Assembly (NCBI GenBank): GCA_030529205.1
Contig: JAUMXJ010000096.1
Location: forward strand, 1 to 5,096
Origin: Bacillota bacterium
Lineage (GTDB): Bacteria; Bacillota; Clostridia; Peptostreptococcales; Acidaminobacteraceae
DNA: 5,096 nt
Reading direction: 5' to 3'
The first letter of the stretch is position 1, and every line of letters starts with the position of its first letter. This document shows positions 1 to 5,096 of this stretch, piece by piece. Under the pieces are notes generated by a model, which saw nothing but the letters and a program-made list of their open reading frames with translations, was not told the DNA's origin and searched no databases. Made by a program: the position numbers and the translations under genes.

Positions 1-1
1 G

Positions 2-481
2 TCAAAAAGCCAGAAGATCAGAAAATCATGTACCTCTTTCATGAAGGGTGTGAGTGAATTCTACACGCAAATGAGAGAGTCGGTTACAAACACCAATTGG
101 TTCAAATTGAGTTTTCTTACTTTTGTTCAACTGAGTCTGTACTATTCCGTACCCGTAATCATAGCGTGGGGATTGGATTTGACAAAAGTTCAATTCATCA
201 GAATGATTTCCGCTTCGGCTTTCGTTTCGATGGTAACGGCATTTATTCCGTTGCCGGGAGCCGCATTCGGTGCGGAGGGCGGATTCTATGTGTTTTTTGA
301 AATGTTCTTTCCGAACAATACCGTATTGATGGCATTGATTTTGTGGAGATTGCTCACATTCTATATTCCTCTCATTGTTGGATTCTTCGTGGTGATGTAT
401 CTGAAATTTAAAGGAATGGGAATCAGTCTGGAACAGAATGTCGATGAAATCGGGCAAAATAGAAATATAGGAAGCGATTAG
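2..481 (+). CDS. Lysylphosphatidylglycerol synthase TM-like / UPF0104 flippase-like membrane protein (5'-truncated)
   Basis: The frame is open from the first complete codon at position 2, so the gene starts upstream of the window and only the last 159 residues are visible. I see three hydrophobic segments: around nucleotides 100-175, 195-325 (a re-entrant or paired stretch) and 330-405. Between them is the motif IPLPGAAFGAEGG (245-283), followed by LWRLLTFYIPLIVG. This matches the family pattern 'PxPG..G..E' followed by an 'R-L-x-x-Y' helix found in the N-terminal membrane domain of MprF and in stand-alone UPF0104 proteins. The tail after the last helix is short, polar and acidic, with no C-terminal aminoacyltransferase domain, so this is the stand-alone form and not full MprF. 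Family members are thought to handle lipids or lipid-linked glycans in the membrane; the substrate here is unknown. The internal ATG at 41 is not the likely start. The next gene begins 9 nt downstream, suggesting co-transcription. Confidence 0.85.
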   Translation, partial: SKSQKIRKSCTSFMKGVSEFYTQMRESVTNTNWFKLSFLTFVQLSLYYSVPVIIAWGLDLTKVQFIRMISASAFVSMVTAFIPLPGAAFGAEGGFYVFFEMFFPNNTVLMALILWRLLTFYIPLIVGFFVVMYLKFKGMGISLEQNVDEIGQNRNIGSD

Positions 482-490
482 GGGGCGGGG

Positions 491-1504
491 ATGAAAGGTT
501 TTAGAGGGTACATGGTGAAGACGCTGAACGGGATGGCATTGGGTCTTTTCAGTTCACTCATCATCGGATTGATTCTGAAACAGGTCGGAACTTTATTAGG
601 AATCACATATTTGGAAGCGTTCGGAAAAGCGGCACAGTACTTGATGGGTCCGGCAATCGGGGTCGGTGTTGCACATGCAATCGGAACGCCTCCGCTGGGA
701 CTGTTCTCATGTCTGGTTGTGGGTGCAATCGGAGCGGGTACCGTATCTCCGGAGGGCGTTCTGCGAATAGGAGAACCGCTCGGGGCGTTTGTGGCCGCCT
801 TGATTGCTGCCGAGTTTTCTAAATTGATTTCCGGAAAGACAAAGGTCGACATTATTATGGTTCCCGGTCTTACCATTGCACTCGGTGGATTTATCGGCTT
901 ATTCCTGAGTCCGTATATCGCACAGTTTATGAACGCGGTGGGAGCGGTCATCAATCGGGCGACCGAATTGCACCCGATTCCGATGGGAATTGTGGTATCC
1001 GTGATTATGGGAATCATTCTGACTCTTCCGATATCCAGCGCCGCCATCGCTATTTCTCTGGGGTTGACCGGACTCGCCGGAGGGGCGTCCCTGGTCGGAT
1101 GCTGCTGTCAAATGGTCGGTTTTGCCGTAATCAGTTACAAGGAAAATGGAGTGGGGGGATTGATCGCGCAGGGCGTCGGAACGTCGATGCTTCAAATTCC
1201 GAACATTATAAAAAATCCGCGAATTTGGATTGCGCCGATTCTTTCTTCCGCAGTAGTAGGACCGTTGGCGACAACCATACTCGGCATCCATTGCAACAAA
1301 ATCGGAGCGGGAATGGGAACCAGCGGCTTTGTCGGTCAATTCGGGGCATATGCGGAGATGAGTCAAATGATGGGCGCTCCGGAATTCTTTATTCGTATCG
1401 GAATTGCCTGCTTTGTGCTTCCGATATTCTTGACATTGTTTTTCCATACTGTCGTACTGAAAATGGGCTGGGCAAAGAGCTCAGATTTAAAACTGAGCCT
1501 CTAA
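491..1504 (+). CDS. Orphan PTS EIIC-like integral membrane protein (PF13303 type)
   Basis: A 337-residue, strongly hydrophobic protein with about 8-10 membrane segments. Recognisable features are an N-terminal LNGMALGLFSSLIIG helix (residues 12-26), AHAIGTPPLGLFS (61-73), a loop with IPNIIKNPRIWIAPI (236-250) and a Gly-rich GAGMGTSGFVGQ motif (272-283). These match the PTS_EIIC_2 family, which in Firmicutes usually occurs as a stand-alone protein of about 340 residues. No IIA or IIB phosphocarrier domain is fused or adjacent, so phosphoenolpyruvate-driven sugar uptake cannot be assumed; the substrate is unknown. Three consecutive cysteines lie at residues 204-206 within or near a membrane segment. 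The ATG at 491 follows a very G-rich ribosome site (AGGGGGCGGGG, 480-490). An in-frame ATG at 512 with AGAGGG (503-508) is a weaker alternative start. The 9-nt gap to the preceding gene suggests a shared transcript. Family confidence is high, function confidence low. Confidence 0.85.
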   Translation: MKGFRGYMVKTLNGMALGLFSSLIIGLILKQVGTLLGITYLEAFGKAAQYLMGPAIGVGVAHAIGTPPLGLFSCLVVGAIGAGTVSPEGVLRIGEPLGAFVAALIAAEFSKLISGKTKVDIIMVPGLTIALGGFIGLFLSPYIAQFMNAVGAVINRATELHPIPMGIVVSVIMGIILTLPISSAAIAISLGLTGLAGGASLVGCCCQMVGFAVISYKENGVGGLIAQGVGTSMLQIPNIIKNPRIWIAPILSSAVVGPLATTILGIHCNKIGAGMGTSGFVGQFGAYAEMSQMMGAPEFFIRIGIACFVLPIFLTLFFHTVVLKMGWAKSSDLKLSL

Positions 1505-1572
1505 CAATATGAGACGGATAATGTACCGTGGAGAATGTATCGCAAAGAGATTGTTCGGATGTGGTGATTTGA

Positions 1573-2604
1573 ATGAGTGAACAGATAAAAATAAGCGACA
1601 AACCGTTTGTCGGAGTCTTTGACAGCGGTCTTGGCGGAATATCCGTGCTGGCGGAGTTGATTAATAAAATGCCTCATATGGATTTTGCGTATTTCGGGGA
1701 CTCCGCCAATGCACCCTACGGAACAAAAAACCCGGATTTTGTCATTGCCAGAGCCGAAGAGATTTGCAGCAATTTCGTATACAGAGGGGCAAGGGCAATC
1801 GTCATCGCGTGCAATACCGCTACCAGCGTTGCGGCAGGCAAACTCAGAGAAAAATATCGTATTCCGATTATCGGGATGGAACCGGCGGTGAAACCGGCAC
1901 TCGCCTACCTCGAAGAACAGAGAGCAAATAAGAAAATCGCCGTCCTCGCGACGCCGATGACATTAAAGGAAAACAAATATCGGCAGCTGGTTCGAACACT
2001 GAACGCCGAGTCAAAGGTCGTGGAAATCCCGTCTCCGGAACTTGTTGAGTTGGTAGAAGGCAGCTTTTTTCATGAGGAAAAAGTCAGGAAGATGATCGCC
2101 GCGTATATTCGAAACAGAATTGATACCGTGTCGGATATCGGGGCCATTGTGCTCGGTTGTACCCATTTTGTCTTTCTAAAAAAGTATTTTGAAGAGTATT
2201 GTGAGGGATTGAAGGTTTTTGACGGAAACGCGGGCACGGCGAATCGCCTTTCTGAATTGCTGAAAAATGCAGACGAAGAGGAAAATTTTTCCCGGAATAA
2301 TGAGCGCGGGCAGGTGCACATCGACAATTCTGCCGGTGCGGAAAAAATAGAATTGTCAAAAAAGCTCCTTTGGCATGAACTGAATAAGGAAGAGTACAGT
2401 CTGGTAGAAGGCGAAATTCAACGATTTGTCGGTGCCGAGCTGAATGAGGAAGAAGCCGAACTTGCAAAGCTTTACTACACAGAAAAAATGTCGATTCATC
2501 AGATTGCGAGACAAACCGGTAAAAAAGAAAGACAATTACAAGACATTTTTCACGCAATGAATGCCAGATTGTTTCGACATTTGAAGAAGACGGATACCAA
2601 GTGA
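1573..2604 (+). CDS. murI: Glutamate racemase with a C-terminal HTH-like extension
   Basis: A cytoplasmic, cofactor-independent racemase that converts L-glutamate to D-glutamate for peptidoglycan stem peptides. Family motifs are complete: VFDSGLGGISVL near the N-terminus (D17, S18), YFGDSANAPYG (40-50), IACNTATSVA with catalytic Cys80, IIGMEPAVKPA (99-109) and VLGCTHF with the second catalytic Cys196 and His198. The core ends around residue 273, close to the usual family length of about 265 residues. The protein then runs on to 343 residues. The extra part contains LNEEEAELAKLYYTEK (290-305) and SIHQIARQTGKKERQLQDIF (307-326), which resembles a sigma-70 region 4 type helix-turn-helix ending in a basic tail. 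The fusion is in frame with no stop or separate start, so it reads as one protein. ATG 1573 is preceded by GGTGAT (1563-1568), complementary to the 16S rRNA tail. It is separated by 68 nt from the PTS-like gene and by 16 nt from the small membrane gene. The racemase call is near certain; the role of the extension is unknown. Confidence 0.96.
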   Translation: MSEQIKISDKPFVGVFDSGLGGISVLAELINKMPHMDFAYFGDSANAPYGTKNPDFVIARAEEICSNFVYRGARAIVIACNTATSVAAGKLREKYRIPIIGMEPAVKPALAYLEEQRANKKIAVLATPMTLKENKYRQLVRTLNAESKVVEIPSPELVELVEGSFFHEEKVRKMIAAYIRNRIDTVSDIGAIVLGCTHFVFLKKYFEEYCEGLKVFDGNAGTANRLSELLKNADEEENFSRNNERGQVHIDNSAGAEKIELSKKLLWHELNKEEYSLVEGEIQRFVGAELNEEEAELAKLYYTEKMSIHQIARQTGKKERQLQDIFHAMNARLFRHLKKTDTK

Positions 2605-2605
2605 C

Positions 2606-2617
2606 AGGAAGGTGGGG
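2606..2617 (+). promoter_or_regulatory. Ribosome binding site that decides the start of the small membrane protein
   Basis: The purine tract AGGAAGGTGGGG lies directly after the murI stop codon. AAGGTGG (2609-2615) is 5 nt before ATG 2621. An in-frame GTG at 2612 lies inside this tract and so is unlikely to be the start; ATG 2621 is preferred. Confidence 0.7.
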
Positions 2618-2620
2618 AAT

Positions 2621-2830
2621 ATGGAAGCGGTAAAAATACTTGCGATTGTGATTACCATACTGATTATTTCTCTTACGGCATGCTATATAGCGTTTGATTT
2701 GTTTCGTATTTCCAAGTCGAAGAAAAAAGAAGAGAAGGTTATGCGCGAAAAGAGAAGACAGGAACGGCTTGCGGATAAGGAGAGACAGGCAATCCGAGAC
2801 CGCTATCGAAATGCGGATCCGAAGTCATAG
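2621..2830 (+). CDS. Small single-span membrane protein with charged coiled-coil tail, unknown function
   Basis: I do not recognise this 69-residue protein. Residues 4-27 form one hydrophobic helix (VKILAIVITILIISLTACYI and onward). Residues 31-63 are extremely charged, with clusters such as SKKKEEK and REKRRQERLADKERQ, and probably form a single amphipathic helix or short coiled coil in the cytoplasm (positive-inside rule). It is therefore an N-out, C-in bitopic peptide of the kind often found as an accessory or scaffold for envelope enzymes. A good ribosome site supports expression. It lies 16 nt after murI and 23 nt before the decarboxylase ATG, so it is very probably translated from the same mRNA as both. 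Codon use and composition do not look different from its neighbours. No function should be assigned from this sequence alone. Confidence 0.75.
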   Translation: MEAVKILAIVITILIISLTACYIAFDLFRISKSKKKEEKVMREKRRQERLADKERQAIRDRYRNADPKS

Positions 2831-2831
2831 A

Positions 2832-2852
2832 GTTGAATCAGAGGTTGAATCA
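2832..2852 (+). repeat. 9-bp direct repeat (12-bp period) across the decarboxylase start region
   Basis: GTTGAATCA occurs at 2832-2840 and again at 2844-2852, separated by GAG. The duplication places two in-frame TTG codons (2833 and 2845) upstream of ATG 2854. It also creates or preserves the AGAGG ribosome site between the copies. Confidence 0.7.
2840..2844 (+). promoter_or_regulatory. Ribosome binding site supporting ATG 2854 for the decarboxylase
   Basis: AGAGG lies 9 nt before ATG 2854. The in-frame TTG at 2833 has no comparable purine tract upstream, so the ATG is the better start, although the TTG cannot be excluded. Confidence 0.55.
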
Positions 2853-2853
2853 T

Positions 2854-4374
2854 ATGTGTGATAAAAATTTGAAATCCATCTTCCCCGATTTGCGGCATGA
2901 TGCGGTATCTTTTCACATGCCCGGACATAAGGGAAGGCTTATTTTTTCTGATGTTCCCAACGATTTTTTAAGATACGACTTGACTGAGCTTCCCGGAATG
3001 GACAATTTGATTCAACCCGAATCTTGGATAAAAATGTTGACAAATCGGATTTCAGAGTTCTACGGCAGCGCGGCATCGAGAATTCTGGTGGGGGGATCCA
3101 CAGCAGGGATACTCGCCGCCATACTTGGAACGGCTCGATTGTATGCAAAGCCGATCAGAGCGGTTGTCAACAGAAATGCACACATCTCTGTGTATAACGC
3201 CGTCGAAATAGCGGGAATCCATGCAAAATATGTAACGCCGGCAGAAACAAACGGGGTTTTTTCGCATTTTGACTTGTCTGCTCTGTTGCATGAAATCGAA
3301 GAGGCGGACATGCTGGTTTTGACTTACCCGTTCTACCAAGGCGCGCTTTATGAAATCGGTCGGATTATCGCGGAGGCGAAAAGGAGAAATCCTGAGATTG
3401 TCATCATCGTGGATGAGGCACATGGGGCACATTTGGTTCTCGCGGAAAAATTGCATAATCGTAGAATTTCCTCTTTGTCATGGGGTGCAGACATTGTAAT
3501 ACAAAGCTTTCACAAGACTCTGCCCGCTTTGGGGCAAACGGCGGTGCTTCATTACGGAAATACGGAGAAGGGACATGCACTCGCATCGAGGGGTACGGAG
3601 ATTCATTCTGTCGAATGGTATATGAAAGCACTTCAAACCACCTCTCCCTCTTACCTGATGCTGAAATCCGTCTCGCAAATGATGGATTTGCTTGAAAGAG
3701 AGGGAACGACATTATATCGCAATCTGCTCGACAATATCCGTTGCTTTTACGAAGAAACCGGTTTGTCTCCGTTTTCTTACGAGGGGAAGGCGGTGCAGGA
3801 TGAGAGCAAGATCTTACTTCCGTTTGCGAGTCAGGATGCATTTATTGCAAGAGGAATTTATCCGGAGATGGAGCTGGACGGACGAGTGCTGTTTTTGAGC
3901 TCCATTGCAAATTCCAAACAAGATTTTGAGAGACTGAGCGAAGCGGTGCAATTCCTCGGAGGCCGAGAGATGAGCGAGGGAGCGAACAGTGCCGACAACG
4001 ACAAGCTGTCCGCCGCAATGTCCGTACCGATATCCGCTGCGATGCCTGTATCGATACCCGCTGCGATGCCCGAGGAGAAACCGACAAGAGCCGACTTGGA
4101 ATCCCGACTTCTCAGATACGGATCCGTCAACAAAACCGTCCCTTTGAGGAGCAGCAATGCCGGTATTGAAAAGCTTGATGCCGAGGATGGATTTATCGGG
4201 GATGAACATGTCCGGGTTGTCGAGGTTTCTGCCATCGATGCGGTCGGAATGGTATCTGCGGAGACGCTCGTCCTGTATCCCCCGGGGAGTCCGCTGATTC
4301 TAAAAGGAGAAGTTTTTCAACGGGAAGTCGCCCCTCTGCTCGGTGAAATCAAAGTGAAGATACAAGCAATCTAG
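2854..4374 (+). CDS. PLP-dependent Orn/Lys/Arg decarboxylase family protein (YaaO/SpeA type)
   Basis: A 506-residue fold-type I PLP enzyme predicted to decarboxylate a basic amino acid (lysine, arginine or ornithine) to a diamine or agmatine in the cytoplasm. Visible family motifs, numbered from ATG 2854, are FHMPGHKG (20-27), LTELPGMDNL (43-52), GGSTAG (80-85, phosphate contact), IVDEAHGAH (185-193) with the cofactor-contacting Asp187 and His190, and SFHKTLPALGQ (218-228) with Lys221 as the Schiff-base lysine. The C-terminal domain motif LYPPGSPLILKGE (474-486) is also present. Length fits the short Gram-positive class without an N-terminal wing domain. Between the two domains, residues 386-409 are a low-complexity Ala/Met/Pro linker made of three 8-residue repeats. 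The next genes, lepB and darA, place it in the neighbourhood where B. subtilis has yaaO. Substrate cannot be told from sequence. An alternative TTG start at 2833 would add seven residues. Confidence 0.93.
   Translation: MCDKNLKSIFPDLRHDAVSFHMPGHKGRLIFSDVPNDFLRYDLTELPGMDNLIQPESWIKMLTNRISEFYGSAASRILVGGSTAGILAAILGTARLYAKPIRAVVNRNAHISVYNAVEIAGIHAKYVTPAETNGVFSHFDLSALLHEIEEADMLVLTYPFYQGALYEIGRIIAEAKRRNPEIVIIVDEAHGAHLVLAEKLHNRRISSLSWGADIVIQSFHKTLPALGQTAVLHYGNTEKGHALASRGTEIHSVEWYMKALQTTSPSYLMLKSVSQMMDLLEREGTTLYRNLLDNIRCFYEETGLSPFSYEGKAVQDESKILLPFASQDAFIARGIYPEMELDGRVLFLSSIANSKQDFERLSEAVQFLGGREMSEGANSADNDKLSAAMSVPISAAMPVSIPAAMPEEKPTRADLESRLLRYGSVNKTVPLRSSNAGIEKLDAEDGFIGDEHVRVVEVSAIDAVGMVSAETLVLYPPGSPLILKGEVFQREVAPLLGEIKVKIQAI
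4009..4080 (+). repeat. Three 24-bp tandem repeats in the decarboxylase linker
   Basis: Three successive 24-bp units (4009-4032, 4033-4056, 4057-4080) share a core of the type CGCTGCGATGCC. They encode SAAMSVPI, SAAMPVSI and PAAMPEEK. Because the unit is a multiple of three, gain or loss of copies keeps the frame. The third copy diverges in its last four codons. Confidence 0.8.
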
Positions 4375-4391
4375 GTAGAAGGAAAGGAATT

Positions 4392-4400
4392 ATGGTATAA
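4392..4400 (+). other. Minimal upstream ORF (ATG GTA TAA) before lepB
   Basis: A purine-rich Shine-Dalgarno-like tract, AAGGAAAGGA (4380-4389 region), precedes ATG 4392 by a few bases. The frame is the same as lepB but ends after two codons (Met-Val-stop). The lepB ATG follows 9 nt after the stop. On a transcript reading through from the decarboxylase, ribosomes would be expected to start here first. Whether it is translated is unknown; it may be a regulatory start-stop element or the remains of an older lepB start. Confidence 0.5.
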
Positions 4401-4401
4401 T
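4393..4401 (+). promoter_or_regulatory. Extended -10 promoter element directly upstream of lepB
   Basis: TGGTATAAT is an exact match to the extended -10 consensus TGnTATAAT for the housekeeping sigma factor. No convincing -35 hexamer lies 16-18 bp upstream (the region near 4373-4378 reads AGGTAG), which is tolerated by extended -10 promoters. A start point about 7 nt downstream would fall at roughly 4408-4410, at or next to the lepB ATG, giving a leaderless or nearly leaderless mRNA. Confidence 0.65.
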
Positions 4402-4409
4402 TCACGTGT

Positions 4410-4970
4410 ATGAACAATTTTTGGAAGGCAGCCCTGGGCTGGGTAAAGGAATTATTGATTGTAGTTGTCGTGGTCGTGGTTTTCAACTTGTTCTTTGTAG
4501 TTTCTACAGTGTACAACGTATCCATGTACCCCACACTGCAAGATAGAGATATTGTACTGCTGGCAAAATTCGGAGAAATCAAACAAGGTGATATTGTTTC
4601 ATTCAGATCCATGTTGACCCTCAGCAAAAGAGATCTTGCGAGTGTTAATTTTTTTCAAAGGCTTTTTAATCGCGAGGGCGACAGAAAAGTGCTGATAAAA
4701 CGAGTCCTCGCATGTCCCGGAGACACCATTGCGATTAAGGAAGGTAAAGTTTATCTCAACGGGGTTGTGCTCTATGAGCCTTATGTAAAAGAGATTTACG
4801 AGGGCAAAGATTTTGAGGAACAGGTCGTTCCTGAAAACTCATATTTTCTGGTCGGAGACAATCGACCGAGATCCTTTGACGGCAGAGATTTCGGTTTTGT
4901 AAAAAAAGAAGACATTATCGGCAAGGTCCTGTTCCGATTCTGGCCGTTGAATCGAATGGGAAAACCATAA
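4410..4970 (+). CDS. lepB: Signal peptidase I
   Basis: A membrane-anchored serine protease that removes signal peptides from exported proteins on the outer face of the membrane. The 186-residue length fits the Gram-positive SipS-like class. One N-terminal anchor (about residues 14-33) includes seven consecutive valines (18-24). Catalytic motifs are present: VSMYPTL with Ser38, GDIVSFR (60-66), LIKRVLACPGD with general-base Lys97, and GDNRPRSFDGRDFG (149-162). The last is the SDSR-type box with Gly158 where many members have Ser. Ser38 to Lys97 is 59 residues, longer than the roughly 40 in B. subtilis SipS, because of a polar insertion around residues 67-90. ATG 4410 is the only usable start: upstream in frame there is only a stop at 4398-4400, and the next Met is inside the catalytic motif. 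No Shine-Dalgarno lies at normal spacing; the nearest is about 20 nt away. An extended -10 element overlaps the leader. Confidence 0.96.
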   Translation: MNNFWKAALGWVKELLIVVVVVVVFNLFFVVSTVYNVSMYPTLQDRDIVLLAKFGEIKQGDIVSFRSMLTLSKRDLASVNFFQRLFNREGDRKVLIKRVLACPGDTIAIKEGKVYLNGVVLYEPYVKEIYEGKDFEEQVVPENSYFLVGDNRPRSFDGRDFGFVKKEDIIGKVLFRFWPLNRMGKP

Positions 4971-4984
4971 GAAACGTAATCTGA

Positions 4985-4993
4985 AGGGAGGAG
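4985..4993 (+). promoter_or_regulatory. Strong ribosome binding site of darA
   Basis: AGGGAGGAG ends 2 nt before ATG 4996, with GGAGG at 4987-4991-type spacing. It is a near-consensus Shine-Dalgarno and contrasts sharply with the absence of one at lepB. Confidence 0.7.
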
Positions 4994-4995
4994 TT

Positions 4996-5096
4996 ATGAA
5001 GTTAGTTATTGCGATTGTTCACGATGATGATGTCGGCGGATTGCTGAAAGCATTGGTAAGAGCTGATTTTAGGTCTACAAAACTGTCTACTTCAGG
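4996..5096 (+). CDS. darA: Cyclic-di-AMP receptor, PII-like (DarA/PstA/YaaQ), 3'-truncated by the window
   Basis: The frame from ATG 4996 runs off the window end after 33 full codons and two bases. The visible residues begin MKLVIAIVHDDDVGGLLKAL and continue to FRSTKLSTSG. This is the characteristic first strand, helix and second strand of the PII-like c-di-AMP receptor known as DarA or YaaQ in B. subtilis and PstA in Staphylococcus and Listeria, which begins with a similar MKL-I-A-V-D-D-LL-K-L and FR-TKL-TG pattern. Arg26 and Thr28 lie at positions that, as I recall, contact the nucleotide in homologues. The protein is a small cytosolic trimeric signalling protein, about 109 residues in the family; the rest is out of view. 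It lies 25 nt after lepB with a strong ribosome site and no visible terminator between, so it is probably co-transcribed with lepB. Its signalling output remains poorly defined in the family. Confidence 0.9.
   Translation, partial: MKLVIAIVHDDDVGGLLKALVRADFRSTKLSTS

Noticed and set aside
178..207. TTGACA (178-183) with a -10-like AATGAT (202-207) as an internal promoter
   Set aside because: The -10 matches only four of six bases at 18-bp spacing and lies deep inside the coding region of the flippase-like protein.
478..1047. Long open frame on the - strand opposite the PTS-like gene
   Set aside because: It lies wholly opposite a well-supported gene, has no recognisable domain and its Ile/Pro/Ala-rich composition is explained by the codon pattern of the + strand gene.
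1479..1498. Inverted repeat GCTCAG / CTGAGC with an 8-nt loop at the end of the PTS-like gene, as a terminator
   Set aside because: The stem is only 6 bp, lies inside the coding sequence just before the stop codon, and is not followed by a T-run. Murl could still be co-transcribed.
1505..1572. Promoter for murI using GATAAT (1517-1522) as -10
   Set aside because: The matching -35 position reads TGAGCC, a poor match, and there is no extended -10 TG. Not strong enough to annotate.
2672..2683. Lipobox-like LTAC (residues 18-21) suggesting the small protein is a lipoprotein
   Set aside because: Hydrophobic residues continue past the Cys and the downstream tail is strongly basic, which fits a cytoplasmic tail and not a secreted lipoprotein.
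3814..4235. Open frames on the - strand across the decarboxylase linker, rich in Ser/Arg repeats
   Set aside because: The repeats simply mirror the 24-bp tandem units of the + strand gene; no ribosome site or domain supports them.

Overview
The window looks like a chromosomal segment from an anaerobic, low-to-moderate-GC Firmicute of the class Clostridia. This rests on gene content and gene order: a Gram-positive-type signal peptidase I, a YaaO/SpeA-type PLP decarboxylase, a DarA/PstA (YaaQ) cyclic-di-AMP receptor and G-rich Shine-Dalgarno sites. I cannot name the genus. Every supported gene lies on the + strand with short gaps (9 to about 70 nt). I see no RNA gene, mobile element or CRISPR array, and no gene-free stretch longer than 300 bases.

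Layout. Positions 2-481 hold the 3' end of a multi-pass membrane protein of the MprF-like/UPF0104 'flippase-like' family; its start lies before the window. Nine bases later comes a stand-alone PTS EIIC-like membrane protein (491-1504, PF13303 type). After a 68-nt gap comes glutamate racemase murI (1573-2604), which carries about 70 extra C-terminal residues that resemble a sigma-region-4-like helix-turn-helix. A 69-residue single-span membrane protein with a highly charged tail follows (2621-2830). Next is an Orn/Lys/Arg decarboxylase (2854-4374) whose inter-domain linker contains three 24-bp tandem repeats. Then come signal peptidase I lepB (4410-4970) and the first 33 codons of the cyclic-di-AMP receptor darA/pstA (4996 to the window end).

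How the genes relate. The first half has a cell-envelope theme: a lipid-related membrane protein, an orphan transporter-like protein and D-glutamate supply for peptidoglycan. The second half matches the conserved Firmicutes neighbourhood known from Bacillus subtilis as yaaO-tmk-yaaQ, but lepB sits where tmk would be expected within this interval.

The most unusual local structure is the lepB start region. A Shine-Dalgarno-like tract precedes an in-frame two-codon ORF (ATG GTA TAA, 4392-4400). Overlapping it is a perfect extended -10 promoter element (TGGTATAAT, 4393-4401), only 8 nt before the only usable lepB ATG. This suggests a leaderless lepB transcript, reinitiation after a minimal upstream ORF, or both. 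I did not find a complete new biological system here. The MurI-HTH fusion and the lepB start architecture are the best leads.
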